Of a stretch of 64,000 bases of DNA, positions 1-9,569 are shown in pieces. The position numbers were made by a program, and so were the translations under genes. The DNA is from Erysipelatoclostridium sp. An173 (lineage in GTDB: Bacteria; Bacillota_I; Bacilli_A; Erysipelotrichales; Coprobacillaceae). Positions within the stretch are counted from its first letter, which is position 1. Each line of letters begins with the position of its first letter. Below the pieces are notes generated by a model. It was not told the DNA's origin, searched no databases, and was given only the letters and a program-made list of their open reading frames with translations. Location: positions 1-64,000 of the forward strand of contig NZ_NFKR01000010.1 in the NCBI RefSeq assembly GCF_002160495.1, given 5' to 3'.

Positions 1-33
1 TTCACTCCTTTACAGGAAAGAATTATATCAAAA

Positions 34-92
34 AAGATTACCCTGATTAATGCAAAGTGTAACCACTTATCTGCAACAATTTGGGTAATCTT
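34..92. repeat. Inverted repeat upstream of integrase relic
   Basis: AAGATTACCC at 34-43 is the exact reverse complement of GGGTAATCTT at 83-92, with a 39-nt loop, followed by a T-rich stretch. It could be a weak terminator of a gene left of the window or part of a mobile-element end; nothing decides between these. Confidence 0.4.
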
Positions 93-175
93 ATTTTAAC
101 TTTTATATTACGTACTCAATTTTACCATAAGAGCATGTTCAAGGCAAATGACAATTGAAAGGACGCGCTTTAATT

Positions 176-1284
176 ATGGCTAGAAAGCAAATATTTAAAC
201 GCAGACCAAACAAAGCCGGTACCGTAGTCAAAATTTATCAGGGAAACGAAGAAAAACTTTCTGCGCTAAAGTAACAACCGATTATGATACATTAACCGGT
301 AATCAGATTCAGGTTTCAATAGGTACATTTGAAACATGGCAGGAATCTGATGATGCCTTAACGCTTTATAGATTGACAAACAAAAAGACCATAACCGATA
401 AGGAAGCAAGTGTCCTTGCACCAGACACTTTCCAAAAGCTAGTTGATCAGCGTGAAAAGAATACCCCTACATTCAAACAAATATTTGACATAATATATGA
501 CGAAGATTTATCAAAACTATCTAAATCTTCACAAGTTTGGTATAAAGCCTGGATTAACCGTTTTAAATCACTTTACAATAGAAAGATATCACAGATAACT
601 CTTGCTGGTTTGCAGGAAATATTTGATCATGATAAAGCAGGATACGGTACAAAGATACATATGAAAGTATTGTGTTCGAAAATATTCGAATATGCAGTTA
701 TTCATCAATACGTTTCTAGAGACAATAACTATACTGAATACATTAGATGTGATGAAAATAAAAAATCAACTAAACGTTATGCTTTCTCTACGAATGAAAT
801 TAAAATGCTGATAGACGATAACAGTGATGCAGCTAAAATTGTTCTAATCTACATTTACACTGGATTGAGAGCAAACGAACTGTTGAGTATCGAAACAAAT
901 AAAATAAAAAAGCATGGGGATTTTTATTATTTTGAAACCGTATTAAAAACAGAAAGCGGTATAGACAGAGTGGTACCTATTCATCCTGCCTTTTGTAAAA
1001 GAACTAATTTTAGCTGATAAAAAGAAAAGGATAATAGATTACAGCTATGCTTATTTTAAAAAAATTATTTTTATCCATTGATGAATGATTTAGGGATGAA
1101 ACATACCTTGCACGATACTCGTGATACTTTTGCAACGTTATGTCAAAAATATGATGTTGATATATTTGCTAGAAAACTCATTCTAGGTCACAAATTTAAG
1201 GATCTAACTTTCGATACTTACACTGATACAGTCATTGATGATTTATATAAAGAACTAATAAAAATTAAGGTTCCATCATTTTAA
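176..1284 (+). pseudogene. Tyrosine recombinase/integrase, frameshifted relic
   Basis: The relic starts at ATG 176 (AAAGGA about 15 bp upstream), giving an N-terminus beginning MARKQIFKRRPNKAGTVV. That frame stops near 273. A shift near 240-255 restores a frame reading KTFCAKVTTDYDTLTGNQ, which runs through to 1017. A third block (1078-1284) carries the C-terminal catalytic part. The arm-type N-terminal domain, a SAM-like core-binding region and the catalytic residues are still visible: Arg in TGLRANELLS, His-x-x-Arg in HDTRDTF, LGHK, and a likely Tyr in TFDTYTD. At least two frameshifts (about 245 and about 1015-1075) make it inactive unless they are sequencing errors. It probably marks a decayed integrated element extending left of the window. 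Confidence 0.8.
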
Positions 1285-1461
1285 ATCTTTGTTACTTATT
1301 TGTTACTTACGAGGTACAATTTAGGACTTTTTACTGGTTAAAACCCTTGATTTTATGCGGATTTAAATGGCAGAATGTTTCAGTTTTTGAAATAATCACT
1401 AAAATTAACGCTTTATGTGATAAAATTCCTCAAGAAATACAAATAAGAGGGGAAGATAGCA

Positions 1462-2388
1462 GTGGATTTAAGCTTATTACTAATGCAGCAAATACTGCAA
1501 TTATTCATTATGATTTTTTTTGGCTTTTTGTTAGTAAAAACCAAAACTTTAACAACTGATGATAGTAAAATAATCTCAATGTTAGTATTATTTGTTGCTT
1601 CACCATGTGCGATTTTAACATCATTTTCAATTGAATTTACACCCGATAAATTAATTGATTTGGGATTAGCTTTTCTAGGAGCGATTATAGTACATCTTAT
1701 CTATATCCCTTTAACGCAATTGTTAGCTAAAATATTTGGATTTGCGCCAATTGAAAAAGCAACTATAATTTATTCAAACTCTGGTAATCTAATTATTCCT
1801 TTAGTTGGTGCCATATTAGGTAAAGAATGGGTTTTATATACTAGCGGCTACATGGTTGTCCAAACTATATTATTATGGACACATGCTAAAAGTTTAGTTT
1901 GCAATGAAAAAAACTATGACTTAAAAAAGATCTTTTTAAATATTAATGTTATTGCCATTATCGTTGGGATTTGTTTATTTTTATTCCAGATTCAATTACC
2001 AAGTCTTGTTTTATCAACATTCGATACCGTTGGTGGGATGTTAGGTCCATTAGCAATGATCGTTATTGGAATGTTAATTGGAGAAATGAACTTAAAAAAT
2101 ATTTTCAGTGAAAAACGAACTTATTTAATTTCTTTGATGCGTTTAGTGGTTTATCCATTAATTATCATAACTGTCTTTAAATTAAGTGGTCTTGTAACAT
2201 TGACATCAGATGCTTCACAGATTTTTTTGATAACTGTTTTAGCAGCTAGTGCACCAGCTGCAGCAACAATTACTCAGTTTGCTCAATTGTATAATAAGCA
2301 TCCTGGTTATGCTAGTGTTATGAATATAATGACAGTGTTTTTCAGTGCTATAACAATGCCTTTAATGGTTATAATCTATCAATTATAA
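1462..2388 (+). CDS. AEC-family auxin-efflux-type permease
   Basis: A 308-aa integral membrane protein of the auxin efflux carrier (AEC) family, whose bacterial members export or import small organic acids such as malate; the substrate cannot be read from sequence. About ten hydrophobic segments form two five-helix halves, with the family-typical conserved tract SNSGNLIIPLVGAILG near residues 107-122 and an ending rich in small residues (AASAPAAATITQFA). The start is GTG 1462, placed by the purine-rich AGAGGGGAAG just upstream; an earlier overlapping frame (1347-1559) has no family similarity. It stands alone between the integrase relic and the convergent groESL operon and shares a bidirectional terminator with groEL. 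Confidence 0.85.
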   Translation: MDLSLLLMQQILQLFIMIFFGFLLVKTKTLTTDDSKIISMLVLFVASPCAILTSFSIEFTPDKLIDLGLAFLGAIIVHLIYIPLTQLLAKIFGFAPIEKATIIYSNSGNLIIPLVGAILGKEWVLYTSGYMVVQTILLWTHAKSLVCNEKNYDLKKIFLNINVIAIIVGICLFLFQIQLPSLVLSTFDTVGGMLGPLAMIVIGMLIGEMNLKNIFSEKRTYLISLMRLVVYPLIIITVFKLSGLVTLTSDASQIFLITVLAASAPAAATITQFAQLYNKHPGYASVMNIMTVFFSAITMPLMVIIYQL

Positions 2389-2391
2389 AAA

Positions 2392-2425
2392 TGGGATATG
2401 TAAATTTACATATCCCAATATTTTT

Positions 2426-2427
<2 letters not shown>
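2392..2427. terminator. Bidirectional terminator, AEC permease / groEL
   Basis: A perfect 26-bp palindrome at 2392-2417 (arms TGGGATATGTAAA and its complement) is followed by a T-run on the plus strand and is preceded by an A-run that gives U's on the minus strand. It lies between the convergent stop codons. Confidence 0.85.
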
Positions 2428-4048
<1,621 letters not shown>

Positions 4049-4056
4049 TTACCTCC

Positions 4057-4317
4057 TTAAGCTATACAAGCTAAAATATCCTTTTCTTCAATTACAATAT
4101 ATTCTACATCATCAACTTTAATATTAGTTCCTGAATATTCTTTATATACAACTTTATCATTTACTTTAATATCAGCTTTACAATCAGGACCTAATGCAAC
4201 AACTTTAGCAACACCTGGTTCCTTTTTAGTTTCAGTTGTTAAAATAATTCCACTAGATGTTTTATTTTCTACTTCTTCTTTTTTTAAAATAACATTATCA
4301 TGTAATGGCTTAATCAT
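4057..4317 (-). CDS. groES: Co-chaperonin GroES (Hsp10)
   Basis: An 86-aa co-chaperonin that caps the GroEL ring. It begins MIKPLHDNVILKKEEVENK and keeps the mobile-loop region (KTSSGIILT) and the terminal VEYIVIEEKDILA strand. The start is ATG 4317, because AAAGGAGTG lies 6-7 bp upstream; the nine extra N-terminal residues of the longer frame lack family similarity. It is the first gene of the groESL operon and lies about 20 bp downstream of the promoter-proximal CIRCE. Confidence 0.97.
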   Translation of the reverse strand: MIKPLHDNVILKKEEVENKTSSGIILTTETKKEPGVAKVVALGPDCKADIKVNDKVVYKEYSGTNIKVDDVEYIVIEEKDILACIA

Positions 4318-4337
4318 GTTAATCACTCCTTTTATCT

Positions 4338-4408
4338 TTAGCACTTGCCATATCTTAGTGCTAAAATTATTATAATACTTTTTAGCACTTTGTCAACCCA
4401 AGTGCTAA
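4338..4408 (-). promoter_or_regulatory. groESL promoter with two CIRCE (HrcA) operators
   Basis: Two copies of the CIRCE inverted repeat (TTAGCACT-N9-AGTGCTAA type) are visible at 4338-4364 (one mismatch between arms) and 4382-4408 (perfect 9-bp arms). Between and overlapping them is a minus-strand sigma-A promoter: -35 TTGACA (plus 4391-4396) and -10 TATAAT (plus 4369-4374), with a 16-bp spacer. One CIRCE covers the -35 and the other the start region, which is the classic arrangement for HrcA repression relieved by heat. hrcA itself is not in the window. Confidence 0.93.
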
Positions 4409-4458
4409 AAAATTTATTTATATTCCAAAATTCTACTTTTCAATATAAAAATATAAAA

Positions 4459-4482
4459 AATAGCGATTTAAAAACCGCTATT
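4459..4482 (-). terminator. Terminator of MATE gene
   Basis: AATAGCG (4459-4465) pairs with CGCTATT (4476-4482), followed on the minus strand by a T-rich tract; it overlaps the end of the MATE coding region. Confidence 0.7.
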
Positions 4483-5812
4483 CTTCCAACCAATTAGCTT
4501 TATAATAATAAATAATTAAAATCGTAGTACTTAACACCCATGAAACAGGCCAGCCAAGATCAACAAAGACTATATTATGGAATAAGTTAGTAGTTATCAT
4601 AACCCAGATAACTCTAAAAACACACCAGCACCCTATTAAAACAACCATAGGGATGTTTGTCTTTCCTACTCCTCTTAAAATACCACAAATGACCTGCGAA
4701 AGCGTTAAAAATAAATATCCCGGTGCTAAACAGCGCATCATTATTAAACCATATTCAATAACTTTAGGATTTGATGAAAAGATCTGTAATAAATATGGTG
4801 CTGAAAAAACAACTAATACACTCAATACAAGAATTGTCCCACAACTAATTAAAGTCCCTATTTTAGCCCCTTGTTTAATTCTATCATAATTTCTAGCACC
4901 TTTATTTTGACCCACAAAAGTTGTTAATGCCATTGATAAACTGATAACCGGCAAAATTGCAAAACCATCAATTTTAGTATATGAACCATTTCCAGCCATT
5001 GCATATGCACCAAATACATTAATATTTGTTTGCATAATAATGTTAGAAAAAGAAACAACTGCATTTTGCATTGCACTAGGCATTCCTATTTTAATTGTCT
5101 TTCTTAAATCTTCATAATAAAATTTTATTTTAGATATTTCTAACCGATATGATTCTTTACTAGTTACTAAAACATAGATTGACAATAATGCACTAGCTAC
5201 TTGAGCAATTGAAGTTGCGATTGCTACTCCAGCAATCCCCATTTTAAAAACAACAACAAATAATAAATCTAATACAATATTAATAAATGATGATACAATT
5301 AAAAAATATAATGGGTGTTTAGAATCTCCAACAGCTCTTAGAATTCCACTTACCATATTATAAATTATTAACCCGGATACTCCTAAAAAATAAATTCTCA
5401 AATATGTAATACTTTGATCAATTACTGCAGCATCTACTTTTACCAAACTTAAAATCATTGGTGTAAAAACAACCCCCACAATCGTGGCAAAAATACTAGA
5501 AACAATACCTAAAGCAATCGCAGTATGAACACTACAAAATACCCCTTTATCTTCCCTAGCACCATAATAATTAGAAATCAACACACTTGCTCCTAATGAT
5601 AATCCAGTAAAAAAACTTACTAACATATCAATAATAGGCCCGCTAGAATTAACTGCCGCCAAAGCCTGATCACCGATATAATTACCAACTACAATACTAT
5701 CAACTGTATTGTAAAGCTGTTGAAACATATTTCCTATCAATAGAGGAATCGCAAATAATATTAGCTGTTTAGCAATGCTTCCCTCTGTCATTAATCCTCT
5801 CTTTTCAGCCAT
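4478..5812 (-). CDS. MATE family efflux transporter
   Basis: A 444-aa multidrug and toxin extrusion (MATE) membrane protein, an Na+- or H+-coupled exporter of the polysaccharide-flippase superfamily. It has twelve predicted hydrophobic helices. The N-terminal signature IPLLIGNMFQQLYNTVDSIVVG is typical of the clostridial MepA/DinF-like branch, and the second half repeats the pattern (MRCLAPGYLFLTLSQVICGILRGVGKTN). Full length. AGGAGGG precedes ATG 5812. It lies about 67 bp after the lipoprotein gene on the same strand but behind that gene's terminator, so it is probably a separate unit. The substrate is unknown. Confidence 0.9.
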   Translation of the reverse strand: MAEKRGLMTEGSIAKQLILFAIPLLIGNMFQQLYNTVDSIVVGNYIGDQALAAVNSSGPIIDMLVSFFTGLSLGASVLISNYYGAREDKGVFCSVHTAIALGIVSSIFATIVGVVFTPMILSLVKVDAAVIDQSITYLRIYFLGVSGLIIYNMVSGILRAVGDSKHPLYFLIVSSFINIVLDLLFVVVFKMGIAGVAIATSIAQVASALLSIYVLVTSKESYRLEISKIKFYYEDLRKTIKIGMPSAMQNAVVSFSNIIMQTNINVFGAYAMAGNGSYTKIDGFAILPVISLSMALTTFVGQNKGARNYDRIKQGAKIGTLISCGTILVLSVLVVFSAPYLLQIFSSNPKVIEYGLIMMRCLAPGYLFLTLSQVICGILRGVGKTNIPMVVLIGCWCVFRVIWVMITTNLFHNIVFVDLGWPVSWVLSTTILIIYYYKANWLEE

Positions 5813-5851
5813 AGTTTCCCTCCTACTAATAACTAATTAAATTTGTGATTT

Positions 5852-5879
5852 AAAAAATCTAGTATTAACTAGATTTTTT
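5852..5879 (-). terminator. Terminator of lipoprotein gene
   Basis: Stem TCTAGT (5858-5863) / ACTAGA (5868-5873) with flanking A6 and T7 tracts, directly after the lipoprotein stop; usable in both directions. Confidence 0.75.
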
Positions 5880-6865
5880 TAAATATTTATTATATATACT
5901 TTTCCTTGTCTAGAAATTCTAATTGATTTAGCCTCATTTACTACATCATCACCAACTTCAAAAATATAGTGAATAATTGCACTTTGATCATTTTTTAGTG
6001 TCAATGAAGAAGCTGCTTCTAAATTACTATGATCATCTTTTTCATAAACAACTGTCGCAGGATATGGATTATTATTAACATCCAATAAATTTACAGTGGC
6101 AATATTTGAAGCCATAATATCACTACCACTAATGTTTTTTACAACTGTTGTAAAATCAACAAAACTATTATTTTCATCATTTACTTTATAATATGTATAT
6201 AATCCCACCGGACTCGCTGGAGCTACTTCTTTAGCGATATTAGCAGCTTGCAAAGTCATTTCACTATATCCATCAAAAGTAATCACATCATTAAGATTTT
6301 TAGCTTCATAATTTTCTTTTGCATCTTTTAATTCAAAATCTAATGTCGCTGATTTTTTATTTTCATCAGAATCTTCTTCTACTTTTGTATTTAAACTAAA
6401 CTCTATTTTTTGATCTAATTTTTCAGGATCAACTTCAACATAATAATGAACCTTATTAGCAGTATTAGCTTCTAAAGATACATCACTAGTAAGTGATCCA
6501 CCATTATCTTTTGAGGCTAATAATGAAGCCACATATTCAGTATTATCAATCGTAAAAATAGCTTCTATTTCATCATTTAACTTTAAGTTTGAATCTGTAA
6601 CATTAGTAACCCACATCATTAAATCCAAAAGTACATTTTTTGAATCAGCAGGTTCAAAATAAGTATATAAGGTTCCAATTACATCTGGAGTAATCATTTT
6701 AGTTTGATCAATTGCTTCAATTTTAAAAGAAATCAAATCAGCAAATTTATTTTCTTTATTCCATTTTATTTTTGTTGCAGTATCACTAGACTCATTTCCA
6801 CCACTACAAGCTGTAACAGTTAAAATCATCATACATACAAGAAATATCTTAAATATTTTCTTCAT
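5879..6865 (-). CDS. Lipoprotein with two tandem Ig-like domains, function unknown
   Basis: A 328-aa predicted surface lipoprotein. After MKKIFKIFLVCMMILTVTAC the lipobox Cys is followed by GGNESS, a typical lipoprotein signal peptide and linker. The mature part looks like two related about 140-residue halves. Each carries a 'GLYTYY/GTLYTYF' strand, a 'V.N.(T/S)(D/G)S' turn and a late 'HYY/HYIFEV' strand, which suggests duplicated beta-sandwich domains of the DUF4352/DUF5067 kind; this is inferred by eye. The start is ATG 6865, with GAAGGGA upstream; an upstream in-frame TTG at 6886 lacks an RBS and would disrupt the signal peptide. It has its own terminator. No enzymatic motif is seen. Confidence 0.8.
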   Translation of the reverse strand: MKKIFKIFLVCMMILTVTACSGGNESSDTATKIKWNKENKFADLISFKIEAIDQTKMITPDVIGTLYTYFEPADSKNVLLDLMMWVTNVTDSNLKLNDEIEAIFTIDNTEYVASLLASKDNGGSLTSDVSLEANTANKVHYYVEVDPEKLDQKIEFSLNTKVEEDSDENKKSATLDFELKDAKENYEAKNLNDVITFDGYSEMTLQAANIAKEVAPASPVGLYTYYKVNDENNSFVDFTTVVKNISGSDIMASNIATVNLLDVNNNPYPATVVYEKDDHSNLEAASSLTLKNDQSAIIHYIFEVGDDVVNEAKSIRISRQGKVYIINI

Positions 6866-6959
6866 AGATAATCCCTTCTCTTTCAAAATTTTTTCGGCTC
6901 CCTAAGTCTAATTATACTACAAAACTAGTAAAAATAAATAAAAACAACAACATTTGAAA

Positions 6960-7846
6960 GATGCTTGCATAACGCATCTTTTTAATATATATTTGAAGTA
7001 GATAAAAGGAAGAGTTCTAAAAACAAATCCTAAAACTAATTATTTCAAACAATAATAATAAAAAGAAATAATTAACAAAAGTTCATTGAAAACTAAATAA
7101 TCATCAAAGATAAATTAAATTAGCGAAGATGGAAAAGTTCATAAAAAACTAAGCTAATTAAAATAATCTTATAAAAAATAATTAACAAAGATTAATAATT
7201 TATCAAAAGTTAAATTAATTAAAAAAGACAGTTTTAAATAATCAATAAAAAATAAAAATTTACCTGTTCAAAATGATGATTCTATAAATAATTAAAAAGT
7301 TGATTAGAAAAAGGTCTGATAAATAATTAATTAACAAAGATAAAATTGATCAAAAGTTATATTAGTTAAAAAAGATTATTAAAAAATAAAAATTAGAATA
7401 GTAGATGTGAAAAAGTTCATCGATAAGCAAAATAAATAAAAGTGTTAATTAAAAAGTAGTAATGGTTAAAAGATTAAATGCTAAATTAATTATCAAAAGT
7501 GATGATTAGAATAGATGAAGTGAATATTAGTTAAGTAAATTTTAAAAATTAAAATGAGAAATGATTAGAAAAAATGGATTTGAACTTGAAGAGATTTCAT
7601 AGAATTCGTCTAAAAACAGTTTCCAATATAATTATTCATTAATAATTTAAATTGTTTTCTAAAAATACCAAATAATCGTGATATTAAAATAATGATGGAT
7701 GGAAATCAATTCAAATTTAGAACGAATCCTTTTTTAAAGAATATTTCGATAACTAAAAATAAAATAGTAGGTTAAGCAATAAAATTATTAGATAGATGCG
7801 TAGATAGTAGAATGATAAAGAAGTTATCGGAATGTTCTATATAGCA
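6960..7846. other. A-rich non-coding region with rRNA-spacer-like motif
   Basis: About 0.9 kb with no credible open frame on either strand. The plus strand is strongly A-rich and C-poor. At about 7078-7103 it reads AGTTCATTGAAAACTAAATA, close to the GTTC(A/T)TTGAAAACT motif common in Firmicute rRNA-operon spacers. 'AAAGTTCAT' recurs near 7135 and 7410. An imperfect repeat of about 50 bp (AATTAACAAAGAT... ATCAAAAGTTA...TTAAAAAAGA) occurs at about 7178-7230 and 7325-7375. No 16S, 23S, 5S or tRNA sequence is present here. It could be the spacer or leader left behind by a lost rRNA operon, or unrelated low-complexity DNA. Confidence 0.45.
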
Positions 7847-7847
7847 A

Positions 7848-7884
7848 AAAGAATTATGGCAGAGTAAACCATAATTCTTTTTTT
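7848..7884 (-). terminator. Terminator of ABC-F gene (bidirectional)
   Basis: AAAGAATTATGG (7848-7859) pairs perfectly with CCATAATTCTTT (7869-7880); T-runs follow on the plus strand and an A-run precedes, so both directions are possible. Confidence 0.85.
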
Positions 7885-8500
7885 ATAAATTGATACTTTT
7901 TGTTTTTATTTGATTACAAAAATACTGGTCATGTTCAACAAATAATATAGTTGGCTGATATTTTAAAATAACCTCTTGAATCTGGATTCTTGTAAAAATA
8001 TCAATGTAATTTAACGGTTCATCAAAAATATATAAATGAGCAGGTGTACATAAACATGCTGCTAGCATTACTTTCTTTTTTTGTCCCTTACTAAATGTCT
8101 CAATATTCTGATTAAATAAATCACGTGAAAAATCCAATTTACGCAATATAGCTTTAAATAAACTTTGATCAAGCTGTTGTTTATCAATAAAATCATCTAA
8201 TCTACCTTGTAAATGATCATCAGTTTGTGATAGATAAGCAATTTTTAAATTTGAACCAATTATAACCTGTCCTTGATAATCTATTTTTTGATTCATAATC
8301 AGCTTAATAATACTACTTTTCCCAGAACCATTTCTTCCCACTAAATTTAAACGATCACCTTGGTTAATTGTAAAATTAACATTTTCTACAATCACTTTAT
8401 CATCATAGAAGATTTTTACATCATTAAAAGAAACTAATGTTTTTTTAGAATACGTTAGTGGCATCATCTTTAATGATTCAACAGTTTCAACATCTTTCAA
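7883..8500 (-). CDS. ABC-F ribosomal protection protein, C-terminal half (frameshifted)
   Basis: The second ATPase half of an Lsa/Vga-like ABC-F protein. It contains Walker A GRNGSGKSS, the signature FSKGQKKK, and Walker B/C with YIFDEPLNYID and the H-switch FVEHDQ, all typical of the Lsa branch. It lacks its own ribosome-binding site: the first codons (TTG 8500) overlap the stop of the upstream half. Reading the upstream gene with a -1 shift at A_AAA_AAG (8512-8506) joins the halves into about 490 aa, the normal length for Lsa proteins. It is therefore either one gene with a disabling or erroneous indel in an A8 run, or a gene using frameshifting or transcriptional slippage. Confidence 0.85.
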   Translation of the reverse strand: MKDVETVESLKMMPLTYSKKTLVSFNDVKIFYDDKVIVENVNFTINQGDRLNLVGRNGSGKSSIIKLIMNQKIDYQGQVIIGSNLKIAYLSQTDDHLQGRLDDFIDKQQLDQSLFKAILRKLDFSRDLFNQNIETFSKGQKKKVMLAACLCTPAHLYIFDEPLNYIDIFTRIQIQEVILKYQPTILFVEHDQYFCNQIKTKSINL

Positions 8501-9357
8501 TAATTCTTTTTTTTAGCAATCGCATCGTTTTGACGACGTTGTAAGTTTTTAGAACGTTGCATCATTTTCGCTGCCTTGTGTCCAACATATCCTTTATCAG
8601 GTTTAAGTCCTGCTACCTTAACATTTTTACTCTTTTCAACTTTATCTGACCAGATACTACTTTGCTTAGCTGCTTTTTGTAATCTTTTAATATCTTTTTT
8701 TAGTTTCTCATTCTTTTTAACTTCTAGATTATCCTGATTTTGTTTTTGTTCATACCAGGTTGTAAAATTACCATTTATTATTTCAATGCTTTCACGATTC
8801 AAAGCTAAAATATGATCAACACAGTTATCAATGAAATTACGATCATGACTAACTAAAATAAAACTTCTTTTTCTTTTTAAATAATTACTTAGTAATTTTC
8901 GACCATGTAAATCTAAATGATTAGTAGGCTCATCTATTAATAATAAGTCATGTGGTTTTAAAAATAATGCCGCTAACATTACCTTAGTTTGCTCACCATT
9001 AGATAATGTATTAAATGGTCGTTCCAAAACATCTTCATCAACTTCCAATAATGATAATTCTCTTTCTAATTCCCAAAGCTGATATTCACCTAAAATATCA
9101 TCAATAATAGCCATTGTAGTTTGACTAGGATCATTTACTGGATATGGAAAATAATCAAAATAATAACCTGGTGTTATATAGCCTTGATATGGATATTTAG
9201 CCATCAATAAATCTAATAAAGTCGTCTTACCTTTTCCATTACGACCAATTAAACCTAATTTCCAATTAGTATCAATTTTAAAACTAACATCATTAAAAAC
9301 ATTTTCGATTTGATTATCATAACGAAAAGTTAAATTTTTTACTTCCAATAATGCCAT
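8497..9357 (-). CDS. ABC-F ribosomal protection protein, N-terminal half (Lsa-like)
   Basis: A 286-aa first half of an ABC-F ATPase. Proteins of this family bind the ribosomal E site and displace lincosamide, streptogramin A or pleuromutilin antibiotics. Walker A GRNGKGKT is at 38-45, signature LSNGEQTK at about 119-126, LLLIDEPTNHLD at 139-150, SHD at 171-173, then a basic interdomain linker. It ends at TGA 8497, just after GCT followed by A8, where the family normally continues into a second ATPase domain. GGAGGG precedes ATG 9357. Expression is probably controlled by the leader-peptide attenuator at 9380-9515. The resistance phenotype is inferred and needs the full-length product. Confidence 0.9.
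   Translation of the reverse strand: MALLEVKNLTFRYDNQIENVFNDVSFKIDTNWKLGLIGRNGKGKTTLLDLLMAKYPYQGYITPGYYFDYFPYPVNDPSQTTMAIIDDILGEYQLWELERELSLLEVDEDVLERPFNTLSNGEQTKVMLAALFLKPHDLLLIDEPTNHLDLHGRKLLSNYLKRKRSFILVSHDRNFIDNCVDHILALNRESIEIINGNFTTWYEQKQNQDNLEVKKNEKLKKDIKRLQKAAKQSSIWSDKVEKSKNVKVAGLKPDKGYVGHKAAKMMQRSKNLQRRQNDAIAKKKNY
8506..8514 (-). other. A_AAA_AAG slippery heptamer / A8 tract joining the ABC-F halves
   Basis: On the minus strand GCT is followed by eight A's and G. In the upstream frame the codons are AAA AAA AAG, so the last seven bases form A AAA AAG, the canonical -1 slippery site. After a -1 shift the reading continues GAA TTA TTG AAA GAT GTT, i.e. ELLKDV, directly into the downstream half. 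Upstream ribosome stimulators were not evident. Confidence 0.6.
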
Positions 9358-9379
9358 TTATATCCCTCCTAATAAAAAT

Positions 9380-9407
9380 TGCTACAAGAAAATATATTCT
9401 TGTAGCA
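9380..9407 (-). terminator. Attenuator terminator before ABC-F start
   Basis: An 11-bp perfect stem (TGCTACAAGAA 9380-9390 / TTCTTGTAGCA 9397-9407) with a 6-nt loop, followed on the minus strand by TTTTTATT and then immediately by the AGGAGGG ribosome-binding site of the ABC-F gene. A terminator inside the 5' leader implies conditional read-through. Confidence 0.85.
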
Positions 9408-9494
9408 CAAAAAATCGTATTAAAGATATAAATAATATTAAAGGATATATTTTCTTGCATGCAAAAACAGTACAAAACACTGTTGATTAAATTT

Positions 9495-9515
9495 TTAGCA
9501 AGAAAATCTATACAT
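9495..9515 (-). CDS. Six-residue leader peptide (MYRFSC)
   Basis: ATG at 9515 opens a seven-codon frame encoding Met-Tyr-Arg-Phe-Ser-Cys then TAA. A GAGGTGAAAGG ribosome-binding site lies directly upstream. Its Phe-Ser-Cys codons coincide with pairing segment 1 of the attenuator, as expected for a stalling peptide that senses ribosome-targeting drugs. It is too short for homology; the assignment rests on RBS, position and RNA pairing. Confidence 0.65.
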   Translation of the reverse strand: MYRFSC

Positions 9516-9537
9516 CCTTTCACCTCATTTCAATATA

Positions 9538-9565
9538 ATAATAATAAATTAAACTATTTTTGCAA
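9538..9565 (-). promoter_or_regulatory. Candidate promoter of the ABC-F leader
   Basis: Minus-strand -35 TTGCAA (9560-9565) and -10 TATTAT (9538-9543) are separated by 16 bp, placed just before the leader peptide RBS. Confidence 0.45.
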
Positions 9566-9569
9566 CCCC

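Larger units (their letters stand above)
9380..9515 (-). promoter_or_regulatory. Leader-peptide attenuator controlling the ABC-F gene
   Basis: Four pairing segments are visible in the minus-strand leader. Segment 1 (9498-9507), inside a tiny reading frame, is perfectly complementary over 10 bp to segment 2 (9449-9458). Segments 3 and 4 form the terminator. Segment 2 (9445-9457) is also perfectly complementary over 13 bp to 9385-9397, the distal arm and loop of the terminator. So 1:2 permits the terminator, while a ribosome stalled on the leader frame would free segment 2 to form an antiterminator. This is the logic of antibiotic-inducible ABC-F genes. The pairing is seen directly; induction is inferred. 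Confidence 0.8.

Noticed and set aside
1347-1559. 70-aa frame overlapping the start of the AEC permease
   Set aside because: No family similarity; the overlapping GTG frame from 1462 has an RBS and a clear AEC N-terminus.
6960-7846. A hidden protein gene in the A-rich gap
   Set aside because: Stops are frequent in all frames and no RBS-start pair leads into a frame of useful length.
9317-9523. 68-aa minus-strand frame over the ABC-F leader
   Set aside because: It runs through the attenuator hairpins and into the ABC-F gene in another frame. The short MYRFSC frame with its own RBS explains the region better.
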